Below, piece after piece: positions 1-9,676 of a DNA stretch of 64,000 bases (the first letter of the stretch is position 1; every line of letters begins with the position of its first letter). The stretch comes from Aestuariibacter salexigens DSM 15300 (GTDB lineage: Bacteria; Pseudomonadota; Gammaproteobacteria; Enterobacterales; Alteromonadaceae). The DNA lies in assembly GCF_000429145.1 (NCBI RefSeq), contig NZ_AUBH01000002.1, forward strand, positions 304,950 to 368,949. Direction: 5' to 3'. Made by a program: the position numbers and the translations under genes. The notes beneath the pieces are model-generated. The model saw only the letters and a list, made by a program, of their open reading frames with translations. It searched no databases and had not been told where the DNA came from.

Positions 1-432
1 ATTTAACTCATTGCGCATGGCGCTAAAAGGAGACCCCGCTGCGGCAACCGGCGAAAGATTAAATTCCAGATTGAAACGGTTAAGTTCTTCAGTCAGTTGC
101 GGGTGTTGCATCGCCTTAATTAGCGTTTGGTTCACTGATGCCGGCGTAAATTGCGCATCCGTCAGATACACTTCCAGTTCAGCGCCAATGGATGCTTGTC
201 CTTTTGAATAGCAAGGTCGCGTTAACTCAGTTTGCAGATGCGCAAGCTGCTCATGTAAACGGGCTGCAAACATCTGTCTTTGCGCGTCATCAAAGCTGTC
301 CTGTTCGAAAAAAAGTCCCATCAGTTTTTGAAGAAAGTGAGATTGCAAACAAGGGTAGTCAATGACGTGAGCCTCCATATTGACACAGATCAACCGTGGC
401 AGAGCTGCGCTCACTAAATAGGTATAAAGCAT
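1..432 (-). CDS. Glutamate-cysteine ligase-like (GCS2 family) protein, 5' part only
   Basis: This leftward frame is open from the window edge to an ATG at 432; another in-frame ATG lies at 378, and neither has a strong ribosome binding site, so the start is uncertain. The visible protein carries GAELEVYL, then about 40 residues later ELNRFNLEFNLSP. This pattern of an acidic strand followed by an N(L/V)E(F/Y)NL strand is what I recall from the ATP-grasp-unrelated carboxylate-amine ligases of the GCS2/GshA-like family, which join glutamate to an amine such as cysteine. The catalytic C-terminal part lies outside the window, so the substrate cannot be judged. It is divergent from the metalloprotease gene at 561, leaving about 130 bases for both promoters. 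Confidence 0.55.
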   Translation of the reverse strand, partial: MLYTYLVSAALPRLICVNMEAHVIDYPCLQSHFLQKLMGLFFEQDSFDDAQRQMFAARLHEQLAHLQTELTRPCYSKGQASIGAELEVYLTDAQFTPASVNQTLIKAMQHPQLTEELNRFNLEFNLSPVAAAGSPFSAMRNELN

Positions 433-560
433 TGATGGAGGTCAAAAGATAAAATGACCAGGCAATGCTGTAGCAGCTCATTTTCGTTTGGCGCTGGATA
501 TTGCTATCCCGTCTTGCTACTTTGAGGCACCTAGTCAGTTAGCTGTAACATTAGAAGCCT

Positions 561-2963
561 ATGTTGAAAAAAGTCACTTTCTTATTGTTTCTGTTTACTT
601 CAGTCGCCAGCACCGCAGCCGTTGCTGATGAATGGCCTGCGATAGACGATTTTACGTCCTCAATGCAGGTTCAGCCTGGTTTCTACGCGCATTATTATGA
701 CGCTGATTCAGGCAAGTTGTATCTGCGCATAGAAACGCTACAGCAGCCCTTCATATTTCAGAGTAGTCTGCCACGCGGTGTCGGTTCAAACGATATCGGA
801 CTGGATAGGGGACAACTGGGGGACACCAGGCTGGCACAGTTTGAGCGTTTCGGAAAAAATGTCTTGCTGAAACAGCTCAATACAACCTATCGCGCGATGT
901 CTGATAATCTGGCTGAGCAGGCGAGTATCGATGAAGCATTCGCTGACTCTGTCATAGCAGGGTTGCCGATTGTGGCAGTGGATGATGATGCGATTTTAGT
1001 TGATTACACCGATTTTCTGCTGTCCGATATTCACGGTATTTCATTGCGTCTGGCACGCACCGAACAGGGAGCGTTTAAAGCAGATAAAAACCGCAGCGGT
1101 GTATACATGCCGCGAACCAAGGCGTTTGCGGACAATACCGAAATGGAGGCGCTGGTTACTTTTGTCGGTTCCAAGCCGGGTCAATATGTTCGTCAGGTCA
1201 GTCCTGAGCCAACCAGTATTAGTGTGCATTTGCATCACAGTTTGATAAGGCTGCCGGATGATGAATACCAGACTCGCCAGTTCCACCCTTATTCCGGCTT
1301 TTGGAAGGTTGGCTATAAAGATTACGCTACCCAGATTGACGAATCGATGGATGTTGAGGTTATACCCCGCCATCGACTGCGTAAGAAAGACCCCACCGCC
1401 GAAGTAAGTGAAGCGGTTGAACCGATTGTTTACTATCTCGATCCGGGGATCCCAGAGCCGGTGATGAGTGCCCTGAGAGAAGGGGCGCAGTGGTGGGATC
1501 AGGCGTTCGCCGCGATCGGTTACAAAGATGCGTTCCAGGTCAAGGTTTTGCCCGAAGGGGCAGATCCTATGGATGTCCGATATAACGTTATCCAATGGGT
1601 GCATCGCGCAACGCGAGGCTGGTCGTACGGCAGCTCGGTTATTGATCCCCGCACTGGGGAAATTGTAAAAGGGCATGTGACGCTTGGCTCACTCAGAGTG
1701 CGCCAGGACTACCTTATCGCGCTTGGCCTCACCAGCCCGTTTGATAGCCTGAACGCCTCTACTGATGAGCAAAAAGAGATGGCGCTTGCGCGTATCCGTC
1801 AGCTGTCTGCTCATGAAGTCGGCCATACGCTGGGCATTGCACACAACTTCGCGGCCAGTGAAGACGGTCGCGCCTCAGTAATGGACTATCCACACCCTAA
1901 AATTACCATCAAAGAAGGGAAAATTTCCTTAGATGACGCCTACGCTACTGGTATTGCAGAGTGGGATAAGCATGTTGTTGCCTATGGGTATCAGGACTTC
2001 AGTGACCCACAGCAGGAACAACAGGCGTTGATGGCGCAGCTACAAGAAACCCGACAGCGCGGACTCAAGTATAAATCGGATCCCGATGCGCGGGTGCCTC
2101 AACGGGCCTCAGCAGATGGTCATCTTTGGGATAATGGAGCAGAGCCTATCGCTGCGTTTGAGCAGATCAGCGCAGTACGTAAGTTGGCGCTATCGAACTT
2201 TGGTCTTAATAGTTTACCAACAGGCGCTAACCTGTCATCGCTGGCTGAGCGCCTTGTACCTATCTATTTGCTGCACCGCTACCAGTTGGATGCGCTGGTT
2301 AAACTGATCGGCGGGGTTAACTACATGTATGAGCAAAAAGATGATTTTGATTCCCCCCAGGGCGTGACTGCCGTTGATGCGGATACGCAGGAGCGCGCGC
2401 TTTTGACCCTGCTATCGAGTATCAGGCCGAGCTATCTGCAACTACCGGAGTCATTGCTGCGTCTCATCCCGCCGAAAGCGTATGGTGAGCGACGAGATCG
2501 CGAAAGCTTTTCTGGTCGCACCGGTATAACCTTCGATCCCGTCAGTGCGGCAGAATCTGCAGCCGCCTATAGCCTGGATATTCTTTTACATCCGAGCCGG
2601 TTAAATCGTTTATCAGTGCAACATGCACTGAATGATGATCTCCCCGGTGTCGCCTACACGGTTGCCAAGGTTATCGATGCGGGTATCAAAGAGCCCGAAG
2701 AGGACGAATCTGCCATGCTGGCAGGGCGGTTAAAGCATATTACGCTGGACCGATTGATGGCCGCACAGCAACATTCCGACCTTGCCCCGGAAGTAAGAGC
2801 TGAGGTGCTGTCAGCGCTGGTTGATCTGGAAAAGTGGCTGTCTCGTCGTGACGATGAGGCAAATCATCAGATCATGCTGCGTTGGCTGCGCCACTATTGG
2901 CAGACCGGCGAGTGGATGGGCAAGGTTGATATCAGGCCGATGCCGCCAGGTTCGCCAATCTAA
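561..2963 (+). CDS. Secreted zinc-dependent metalloprotease (met-zincin, DUF5117/DUF4953 type)
   Basis: An 800-residue protein with a typical signal peptide: Lys-Lys, then a hydrophobic stretch ending at Ala-Asp about residue 22. The catalytic signature AHEVGHTLGIAHNF gives zinc ligands H418, H422 and H428 with E419 as general base, followed by SVMDYPHP, the Met-turn expected of metzincins. The long N-terminal part and the alpha-helical C-terminal part match the large bacterial family annotated DUF5117-DUF4953, usually periplasmic or exported. Physiological substrates of this family are not well established. The gene stands alone and its stop is 17 bases from the stop of the convergent diguanylate cyclase gene. 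No missing catalytic residue is visible. Confidence 0.85.
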   Translation: MLKKVTFLLFLFTSVASTAAVADEWPAIDDFTSSMQVQPGFYAHYYDADSGKLYLRIETLQQPFIFQSSLPRGVGSNDIGLDRGQLGDTRLAQFERFGKNVLLKQLNTTYRAMSDNLAEQASIDEAFADSVIAGLPIVAVDDDAILVDYTDFLLSDIHGISLRLARTEQGAFKADKNRSGVYMPRTKAFADNTEMEALVTFVGSKPGQYVRQVSPEPTSISVHLHHSLIRLPDDEYQTRQFHPYSGFWKVGYKDYATQIDESMDVEVIPRHRLRKKDPTAEVSEAVEPIVYYLDPGIPEPVMSALREGAQWWDQAFAAIGYKDAFQVKVLPEGADPMDVRYNVIQWVHRATRGWSYGSSVIDPRTGEIVKGHVTLGSLRVRQDYLIALGLTSPFDSLNASTDEQKEMALARIRQLSAHEVGHTLGIAHNFAASEDGRASVMDYPHPKITIKEGKISLDDAYATGIAEWDKHVVAYGYQDFSDPQQEQQALMAQLQETRQRGLKYKSDPDARVPQRASADGHLWDNGAEPIAAFEQISAVRKLALSNFGLNSLPTGANLSSLAERLVPIYLLHRYQLDALVKLIGGVNYMYEQKDDFDSPQGVTAVDADTQERALLTLLSSIRPSYLQLPESLLRLIPPKAYGERRDRESFSGRTGITFDPVSAAESAAAYSLDILLHPSRLNRLSVQHALNDDLPGVAYTVAKVIDAGIKEPEEDESAMLAGRLKHITLDRLMAAQQHSDLAPEVRAEVLSALVDLEKWLSRRDDEANHQIMLRWLRHYWQTGEWMGKVDIRPMPPGSPI

Positions 2964-2980
2964 CAGGATAGTGAAGAAAG

Positions 2981-4651
2981 TTAGGTCTTTTCATTATTGG
3001 TGTCACTGTCTATCGGCAGTGACACCAGACGATTGCGACCTTGCTGTTTCGCCTCATACAGTGCTTTATCCGCCATCTCAAACAGATCATCCTGGTCGCT
3101 CTTTGCGGTTGGCGTAATCGTTGACAGCCCGATACTTACCGTCACGAATGGCCGTACAGGGCTGTACTCGTGAGGGATATGGGCTTCTGCTACGCTTTCC
3201 AACATCGACTGCGCCACACTTAACGCACCGCTTGTGGGGGTATCTGGTAACAGACACACAAACTCCTCTCCACCATATCGCCCCACAAAGTCGCCGCTGC
3301 GTTGCACCTGGGTGTTGATAATATTCGCCACCTTACGAATGCAGACATCGCCTGCGCCATGACCATAGTGATCGTTGTACTGTTTAAAATGGTCGATATC
3401 GATTACCAGCATCGACAGTGGCCACTGATGACGAATAGCAAGATTGAATTCCTGCATAAGCTGCGCGTCAAGCGCACGACGGTTTGATATGCCGGTCAAA
3501 TCATCCGACAGTGACAGGCGCATCAGTTCCAGTTTCTGACGTTCAATGGTGCGCGCAAAATCATCAAAGGTATGGGCAATATCAGATATCTCATCGTCGC
3601 CAACAATCAACTCCTGCTCGCCCTGCATGCGGTTCTGTACCATGTCATTGAGACGTTCAAGGCGTTTAACCACGCGCTGGTGGATAAAATACACGAATGC
3701 CGAGAACATGAAGATTAACAGTACAAAGCTCACGCTGATGATAATGATATGTTGCTCTATCTGTGAGGCGGTTTGCCGGGTGTTCTGCAGCACACTGTCA
3801 CTGAGCTGATAGGCTTTAAATTCATTCAGATTGGCAAAATCGAGGATCAGATTACGCACAAAGTTACCCTGGCCATTTGCCCGACCGGAGACCCTCAGCC
3901 TTTTTGCGGCAAGATCGATAACGCCGTCGGTGCCCGTAATAATGTTGGCAAGTTCGGTATTGGCCGCGGCAAAATAAAAATCAATATCGGTAGAGGTCTG
4001 GCCGGTAATATCGCGCATTTGGGCCAGAGAGCGATTAATCCGCTGTTGCAAGTCTCGTAGTTCCGTCAAACGTGACTGCTGTCGTAGCTGACTGGCCAGG
4101 GCAATGACACGGCCAAATTGTTGTCGCCAGCGGTAGGTAAGTTCAGCGTCGGTGTCTGTTGCACCCTCGGTCAGTGTTTGAGTCTGAATACGCTGGTAGG
4201 CCTCGTCTAAATCCTGCCATGCACTATCCAGTCCAGCCTCTATATTAAGACGTTGTCTGACTAACTCAAATAAATAGTCAATTTCACGTTGAATAGGCTC
4301 CAGACGCTCCACCGTGACCGTGTTGGATTGCGAGTCAGCAAGCTCTTCAATGGTTGCTATTCGCTCACGTATTCGAAACATGGCCAGCCGCAGCGCAGGC
4401 TCATTGCGGGCTTCTGAGAGGCTGTCACTGAGGTAGGCGAGGGCATTGATATGGGTGTAGGTTTCACCGGATGAAATGACCGTTGGCACAGATTCGTTGG
4501 CAACCTGCAGCAAAATACTTCTCACCTCAGTTAAACGTTGAAATGCTAATACTGAGACCACGACCAGTAGTAACAGCGTAGACAGTAGTGCACCGTTAAT
4601 AATGAAAGATATGCCTTTACGGCGATAAGTACGATCCTGCTTATCCGTCAT
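2981..4651 (-). CDS. Membrane diguanylate cyclase with HAMP and GGDEF domains
   Basis: A 556-residue protein from the ATG at 4651; the frame stays open to 4699, but that start would lie deeper in the upstream gene. A first membrane segment near residues 15-35 and a second hydrophobic segment (IIIISVSFVLLIFMFS) flank a roughly 260-residue, mostly helical periplasmic sensor. A HAMP linker and a C-terminal GGDEF domain follow. The active site reads GGEEF, and an RSGD (RxxD) inhibitory site sits five residues before it, so the enzyme should make cyclic di-GMP and be product-inhibited. The start overlaps the end of the upstream nucleotidase-like gene by 11 bases, implying translational coupling; that protein may feed a signal to this sensor. 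Confidence 0.92.
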   Translation of the reverse strand: MTDKQDRTYRRKGISFIINGALLSTLLLLVVVSVLAFQRLTEVRSILLQVANESVPTVISSGETYTHINALAYLSDSLSEARNEPALRLAMFRIRERIATIEELADSQSNTVTVERLEPIQREIDYLFELVRQRLNIEAGLDSAWQDLDEAYQRIQTQTLTEGATDTDAELTYRWRQQFGRVIALASQLRQQSRLTELRDLQQRINRSLAQMRDITGQTSTDIDFYFAAANTELANIITGTDGVIDLAAKRLRVSGRANGQGNFVRNLILDFANLNEFKAYQLSDSVLQNTRQTASQIEQHIIIISVSFVLLIFMFSAFVYFIHQRVVKRLERLNDMVQNRMQGEQELIVGDDEISDIAHTFDDFARTIERQKLELMRLSLSDDLTGISNRRALDAQLMQEFNLAIRHQWPLSMLVIDIDHFKQYNDHYGHGAGDVCIRKVANIINTQVQRSGDFVGRYGGEEFVCLLPDTPTSGALSVAQSMLESVAEAHIPHEYSPVRPFVTVSIGLSTITPTAKSDQDDLFEMADKALYEAKQQGRNRLVSLPIDSDTNNEKT

Positions 4652-6179
4652 TACTGCCTCGGGTAATCGGCAGTAATCTTGACTCGATCGGTGTGGCAAA
4701 CTGCTTGAGTGTTAACAGCTGGTCAATCACGATATCTGAAATCAGAGGTGCACTTTGTTTGCGGTAGCTAGTAGGCTGCGCCTGCTTCAATGAAACATAG
4801 CCATCGCCTCCCCCTGCAAGGTAATCAGTTGTAGCCAGTTTGTATATGCCATCAAGTTGTAAACGTTGCCCGTCTACAGAGACGGAAATTACTCTTTTCC
4901 CGGCTGGTTGAGCGGGATCGTAGGCGACCTGCATGCCTGAAATCTGCGGAAAGCGGCCTTTAACCTGCTCAATCTGGCTAAAGCCATTTTCCAGCGCTGC
5001 AAGGAGTTGCTGTCCGGTAACCTGGATAACGGCAATGCGACTTCTGAAAGGCAACTCGACTGCAATATCCCGGCGCGTCAGCACCGTGTCGGGTTGGTAA
5101 ATGCGCTCACCACGAATGACGCCGCCATTGATTAAGCTGATATCCGCCTGGCTTGCTTTGCGTATGGCATCGGCAACAAAATTACCAAAACCGCTTTCCC
5201 GGGTTCTGACAATGACTCTGCGGGTATCCATGCTGGTCGTCAGCACAGCAAGCTCTTCATTGAGCAAGTTAGCCAGCCTGCCACTATAAGAGGTGACCAA
5301 AGATTCAATACTTGGCAAGGCGGGGTAGTCTTGTAGCGACACATTCTGCCAGCTCAGTTCAACATCAGCATTATTTGGATTTGCCTGGATGCTAACCAGT
5401 GCAGCGTGTCCTGCGTCGGTAACCAGAATGTTATGCGGATGCTGTGGTTCAACGTTGTGTACTGATAGTTCAAAGTGAGGGTCGCTACGCAACGCGACAT
5501 CAATCACACTTTCCGTCAGAAGATTGTCAACAAACGGGAAATTGCTGGAATAGACCAATACGATAATATCCACCCCGGATTCGCGCAGCTCGACAGCATG
5601 GCGCGTGATGGCCTGTTCGGGGTCAAGCACACCGACACGCTGTAGCAGGTACTCTTCTGTAACAGACTCATGTACGGCAGATATAATGCCAATTTTAAGC
5701 CCCTGACGCTGAATAATGACGGTCTCTTCCAGACCATCCATGTTTCCTTCCGTAATTGGATCGCGAACGTTTGATATCACCATGGGAAACGCCGCCTCAT
5801 AGGCGCGCAGTGAAAGTTCGTCTTCGAAGTAGCTAAACTCTCGTTTAGTCACCGTCATGACGTCAGGCTCCAGTGAGTTAAGCAAGTCGATAATATGTGC
5901 GCCGCGATCAAACGATGACATGGGGCTTGGGGCCAGACTGGCGCCCCCGAAGATAAAAACAGTGGATGGGTCTTGACGACGTTGTTGTGTCAGTACTGTG
6001 CCCAGTTCGGCATAGTCGCCGTGATCTTGGGAAGCAATGACAGGCAGATCGGCAGCAAATACAATATGTAGAGGCTGAGCATTCCCTTTACAGATAAAGC
6101 TAAACGTAAAAAATAACATCAGCGCGTTAACGCATTGCGTGACGGCGTGCCTGTGAATAAACAAAAATTTGCTCAGCAT
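4641..6179 (-). CDS. Periplasmic UshA/5'-nucleotidase-like protein with degenerate metal site
   Basis: A 512-residue protein with an N-terminal hydrophobic signal (about residues 18-34, ending NAQP). It has the two-domain layout of UshA-type enzymes: a calcineurin-like metallophosphatase half and a 5'-nucleotidase C-terminal half. The C-terminal half looks intact (NFVADAIRKA, NGGVIRG, LAGGGDGY). In the N-terminal half the metal-binding motifs are lost. The usual NDxH reads ADLP, GD reads GGASL, GNHEFD reads TKREFS, the TH motif reads VYSSN and GHSH reads DPHFE. I infer it binds a nucleotide or related ligand without hydrolysing it. It overlaps the diguanylate cyclase gene downstream, which suggests a periplasmic sensing partner. 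Family placement is firm; loss of activity is inference. Confidence 0.82.
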   Translation of the reverse strand: MLSKFLFIHRHAVTQCVNALMLFFTFSFICKGNAQPLHIVFAADLPVIASQDHGDYAELGTVLTQQRRQDPSTVFIFGGASLAPSPMSSFDRGAHIIDLLNSLEPDVMTVTKREFSYFEDELSLRAYEAAFPMVISNVRDPITEGNMDGLEETVIIQRQGLKIGIISAVHESVTEEYLLQRVGVLDPEQAITRHAVELRESGVDIIVLVYSSNFPFVDNLLTESVIDVALRSDPHFELSVHNVEPQHPHNILVTDAGHAALVSIQANPNNADVELSWQNVSLQDYPALPSIESLVTSYSGRLANLLNEELAVLTTSMDTRRVIVRTRESGFGNFVADAIRKASQADISLINGGVIRGERIYQPDTVLTRRDIAVELPFRSRIAVIQVTGQQLLAALENGFSQIEQVKGRFPQISGMQVAYDPAQPAGKRVISVSVDGQRLQLDGIYKLATTDYLAGGGDGYVSLKQAQPTSYRKQSAPLISDIVIDQLLTLKQFATPIESRLLPITRGSNDG

Positions 6180-6273
6180 TGAATGTTATTATCCATTTAT
6201 ACCAACTATTTAGCTTGCTTGCCAATGCATGAACTCTGTGTTCATTGCGTTTAACAGGGAATATTTTCGGCGT

Positions 6274-7407
6274 ATGACAACCATTGAACAATTACCCACC
6301 CCGACGCTGTTGCTGGACAAACAAAAACTGCACAACAACATTGCCGTCATGCAGCAACAAGCCAGCAAGCTTGGCGTCACGTTAAGGCCGCACCTGAAGA
6401 CCGCCAAGTCGGTACAGGTGGCAAACTGCTTTGGTAGCGGGACGAGTTTGCCCATTACCGTATCTACACTGGCGGAAGCGGAGTATTTTGCTAAGCATGG
6501 CTTTACCGACATCACTTACGCGGTAGGGTTTAATCCCAACTTAATGGCGCGCTTGGCCAGTCTGTACCATTCAGCAGTACCCGTCAGAATAATAGTAGAC
6601 GATCTGGCGGTGGCCCGACAGGTGGCACAGTCTGCCGCACAGTATGACATTACCGTAAAGGTCATGATTGAAATTGATACTGATGGTCACCGTGCAGGTG
6701 TGGAGCCTGATGATCCGCAGCTGCTAAAGATTGCCGAGGCACTGTCCGCATCGGCACATATTGAGCTTTGTGGCGTATTAACTCATGCAGGCGGCTCTTA
6801 TGATTGTCACAGCGAGTCTCAACTGATTGCGCATGCCGAACAGGAAAGAGCCGGCTGCGTCGCGGCAGCCGACGCTTGTCGTGCTCATGGGATAGATATT
6901 CGCGAGGTCAGTGTGGGCTCAACACCCACCGCCATGTTTGCCAGTCATCTACAGGGCGTTACAGAGTTACGGGCTGGTGTGTTTGTGTTTCAGGATTTAT
7001 TTCAGGTGGGCCTGGGTGTCTGCGAGTTGGATGATATTGCGGTCAGTGTGCTGACCACGGTTATCGGACACAAAGCCAGGCAACACAGGCTTATCGTTGA
7101 TGCTGGAGGGCTCGCGTTGTCAAAAGACAGAAGCACGCAGACGCAAGGCGTTGACTGTGGCTATGGCTCACTGGCCGATGCTGTGACGGGCAGGGTGATT
7201 GAGCAGGTGAAGGTGACGGGGGCGAATCAGGAGCACGGCATCATCGATTTACCTCGACACATCCCTCTATCAGATTTTGCGATTGGCTCTAAATGGCGAA
7301 TTTTGCCCAATCATGCCTGTATGACCGCAGCTGCCTATGATAACTATCACGTGCATGATGGCTGCGGGGGTGTGCTAGACAGATGGGCACGCATTAACGG
7401 CTGGTGA
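6274..7407 (+). CDS. PLP-dependent D-threonine aldolase / D-serine dehydratase family enzyme
   Basis: A 377-residue fold-type III (alanine racemase N-terminal domain) enzyme. I chose the ATG at 6274 because homologues begin with the block LPTPTLLLDKQKL; the frame is open back to an ATG at 6229. The motif LRPHLKT contains the expected PLP lysine close to the N terminus. Near the C terminus NHAC gives the His-x-Cys zinc pair of eukaryotic D-serine dehydratase and bacterial D-threonine aldolase. The reaction is therefore likely cleavage or deamination of a D-3-hydroxyamino acid, with pyridoxal phosphate and a divalent metal. Its stop codon abuts the stop of the convergent hydrolase gene. The exact substrate cannot be decided from sequence. 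Confidence 0.85.
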   Translation: MTTIEQLPTPTLLLDKQKLHNNIAVMQQQASKLGVTLRPHLKTAKSVQVANCFGSGTSLPITVSTLAEAEYFAKHGFTDITYAVGFNPNLMARLASLYHSAVPVRIIVDDLAVARQVAQSAAQYDITVKVMIEIDTDGHRAGVEPDDPQLLKIAEALSASAHIELCGVLTHAGGSYDCHSESQLIAHAEQERAGCVAAADACRAHGIDIREVSVGSTPTAMFASHLQGVTELRAGVFVFQDLFQVGLGVCELDDIAVSVLTTVIGHKARQHRLIVDAGGLALSKDRSTQTQGVDCGYGSLADAVTGRVIEQVKVTGANQEHGIIDLPRHIPLSDFAIGSKWRILPNHACMTAAAYDNYHVHDGCGGVLDRWARINGW

Positions 7408-8526
7408 TCAGGTGAGCTGCTGATAGTGGGTAAAACACTTGTACAGCTGCGTTCCGCTTAACACCGACGCGGAGGGAAAGTGCAGGATTGGGATCAGATC
7501 GCAGGGTGCAGTGATGGTTTCAGTGGCATCAGGCGTATCCAGTGCATCAACGTTTAGTACTCTTGCCAGCGCTTGTCCCTGTTTGACATGTTCGCCCGGC
7601 TTGGCCAGATATTCGACTATACCGCCCTGGTGAGTAAACAGGGTTTTGTAATGATGAAGATCGACAGCATAGCGCGCGATATTCTCAGCGCCGACGTCAG
7701 CATCGGCGAGACAGCCTTTGCTGTTGAGGTATGACAGGATGCTGCGCGCATCATATTCGCCTTCCGTAAAGTTGATCACCTCCTGACTGCCCATCTCCAG
7801 GGTGAACGCCTCGACACCAAGCTCAATTTCGCGGCCTTTGTTGGTTTTGAGATACTCTGCCAATGACCACCATGGACAAAATGTTGCCTCATCCAGCGCG
7901 CCAGCAAATTTGTTCGGAATAAAAATGACATGGGGAATATTAAACTGTGTCGCTGCAGCTGATGCATATTTCGGAATGTAGATATGTCTGGTCGACACAG
8001 GCCCATTGTGAATATCGATAACGATGTCGGCATCAAACGCCAGCTGCTGTAGTTTTAAATTGAGTTGCTGCGCCAACCCAATGCCCCAGGGGGCATCAAG
8101 TGCTTGCTGCAGGCGCTTTTTAATCTGCGCACGAAAACGTTGTTTGATGGAGGCGACGGACTCTTCTGCCAATACCGTTTGTGCAAAACTTGTCACGAGG
8201 TCTTCATCGTACAGGTAGCCACGATTCCAGTTGGTACCATTGACAGGGTCGAAGCGCCCCAGCGTGTATTCGCCCGATTTAATATTGGTCCCCACCGGGT
8301 TGCAGTTGGGCACCAGCATCACTTCACCACAAATGGAATGTTGTTTAAGCCACTGGACCAGATGGTAGATCACAACATTGCCCTGTACCTCCGCACCGTG
8401 AATCGAGCTCTGAATGTAAACTTTGGGTCCCGGCCGATGGCCACTAAAGCGATACAAAGGCACATGCATATTGCGGCCAGAGGCATTTTGCGCAACAACC
8501 AGATATTCTTTACTGAATTGATTCAT
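7408..8526 (-). CDS. Succinylglutamate desuccinylase/aspartoacylase family zinc hydrolase
   Basis: A 372-residue M14-like zinc hydrolase. The zinc-binding pair HGAE (His and Glu) near residue 43 and the later DIHNG His supply the three metal ligands, and an NxxR-like segment around PNCNPVGTN fits substrate carboxylate binding. The C-terminal 80 residues (GGIVEYLAKPGEHVKQGQ) resemble the beta-barrel extension seen in AstE/AspA-like proteins, with a lipoyl/biotinyl-like turn. Members remove acyl groups from N-acyl amino acids or act on related amides. It runs against the D-threonine-aldolase-like gene with directly adjacent stop codons (7405-7407 and 7408-7410). No partner ast genes are present, so arginine catabolism is not implied. 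Confidence 0.85.
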   Translation of the reverse strand: MNQFSKEYLVVAQNASGRNMHVPLYRFSGHRPGPKVYIQSSIHGAEVQGNVVIYHLVQWLKQHSICGEVMLVPNCNPVGTNIKSGEYTLGRFDPVNGTNWNRGYLYDEDLVTSFAQTVLAEESVASIKQRFRAQIKKRLQQALDAPWGIGLAQQLNLKLQQLAFDADIVIDIHNGPVSTRHIYIPKYASAAATQFNIPHVIFIPNKFAGALDEATFCPWWSLAEYLKTNKGREIELGVEAFTLEMGSQEVINFTEGEYDARSILSYLNSKGCLADADVGAENIARYAVDLHHYKTLFTHQGGIVEYLAKPGEHVKQGQALARVLNVDALDTPDATETITAPCDLIPILHFPSASVLSGTQLYKCFTHYQQLT

Positions 8527-8667
8527 AAGGTGCGAAACGGAGCAGTGAAGTGACTTTGCGGCTAACTTAGCATATCGCCTTAAAACTGTAAGCTATCGCT
8601 TGGTTATCAACAGTCCTTTTGGTAGCGTAACCTCAAGATGCATTGTCGTAAGTGAAGGAGCGACGTT

Positions 8668-9180
8668 TTGTCTGAAGATGCGTTTATTCCCCTTAATATA
8701 GCCGTGTTAACGTTGTCCGATACCAGAACTCTTGAGCAAGACAGCTCTGGTCAGTATCTTGTTAACGCGCTGACGCAAAGTGGTCATCACCTTGCTGCTC
8801 GGGAACTCATAAAAGATGATATTTATCAGATGCGTGCGCTGGTTTCCGCGTGGATTGCGTCGCCGGTGGTCCAGGTGATTTTGGTGACGGGCGGCACGGG
8901 ATTTACATCCAGAGATTCCACACCTGAGGCACTCAGTGTCTTGTTCGACAAGCCTGTCGAAGGGTTTGGTGAGCTGTTCCGTTACTTATCATACGAGGAA
9001 ATTGGTACATCAACGATACAGTCGCGAGCTACAGCGGGCTTCGCTAATAATACGGTGATATTTTGTTTGCCAGGTTCTACTGGGGCGTGTCGTACAGGGT
9101 GGACAAAAATCATTGCTGAGCAGCTTGATAATCGCTTTCGGCCATGTAACTTTGTCTCTCACCTCAACACACCGGACTAG
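8668..9180 (+). CDS. moaB: Molybdopterin adenylyltransferase-like MoaB
   Basis: A 170-residue MoaB/Mog-fold protein involved in adenylation of molybdopterin during molybdenum cofactor synthesis. The start is a TTG with a clear GAAGGAG ribosome site eight bases upstream; no in-frame ATG lies near the start. Diagnostic motifs are LTLSDTRT near the N terminus, [17 protein letters not shown] in the middle and [12 protein letters not shown] near the C terminus. It opens the moaB-moaC-moaD-moaE-modA-modB-modC unit, with only four bases before moaC. moaA, needed for the first step, is not in this window. Confidence 0.95.
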   Translation: MSEDAFIPLNIAVLTLSDTRTLEQDSSGQYLVNALTQSGHHLAARELIKDDIYQMRALVSAWIASPVVQVILVTGGTGFTSRDSTPEALSVLFDKPVEGFGELFRYLSYEEIGTSTIQSRATAGFANNTVIFCLPGSTGACRTGWTKIIAEQLDNRFRPCNFVSHLNTPD

Positions 9181-9184
9181 GAAA

Positions 9185-9676
9185 ATGTCGAATGAATTCA
9201 GTCATCTCGATGTCCATGGCAATGCTAATATGGTGGACATCAGTGCTAAAGCAGTGACCGCTCGAGAGGCCACAGCGGTGGGGTATGTATCTATGCAAGC
9301 ATCCACCCTACAAAAAGTGGCCAGTCAGGACATTGCAAAAGGTGATGTGTTCGCAGTGGCACGTATCGCCGGTATTCAGGCTGCCAAAAAATGCTCTGAC
9401 CTTATTCCTCTTTGTCATCCACTTGCCTTGAGCAAAGTACAGGTAGATTTTGTCATTGAAGCGCATCAGCAACGTATCCGTATTGAAAGCTTGTGCAAGC
9501 TGAATGCCCGGACGGGGGTCGAGATGGAGGCACTCACAGCAGTAAGTGTGGCCGCACTGACCCTGTTCGATATGTGCAAAGCTATTGATCCGGGTATGAC
9601 TATCGACGGCATTAAGGTGTTGAGCAAAGCCGGTGGTAAACGCGGTGAGTGGCGGATGGAAGATGATCACGATTAA
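9185..9676 (+). CDS. moaC: Cyclic pyranopterin monophosphate synthase MoaC
   Basis: A 163-residue protein that converts the MoaA product to cyclic pyranopterin monophosphate. The ATG at 9185 follows an AGGA ribosome site and gives the standard N terminus with [14 protein letters not shown]; the frame is open upstream but that part overlaps moaB. Conserved blocks include [15 protein letters not shown], with the catalytic His/Lys region, and [22 protein letters not shown]. The length equals that of typical MoaC. Its last 14 bases overlap the start of moaD, indicating coupled translation. Confidence 0.96.
   Translation: MSNEFSHLDVHGNANMVDISAKAVTAREATAVGYVSMQASTLQKVASQDIAKGDVFAVARIAGIQAAKKCSDLIPLCHPLALSKVQVDFVIEAHQQRIRIESLCKLNARTGVEMEALTAVSVAALTLFDMCKAIDPGMTIDGIKVLSKAGGKRGEWRMEDDHD

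Noticed and set aside
1041..1676. 211-residue open frame on the opposite strand of the metalloprotease
   Set aside because: It lies wholly inside a clear metzincin gene, has no ribosome site and its translation has no domain character.
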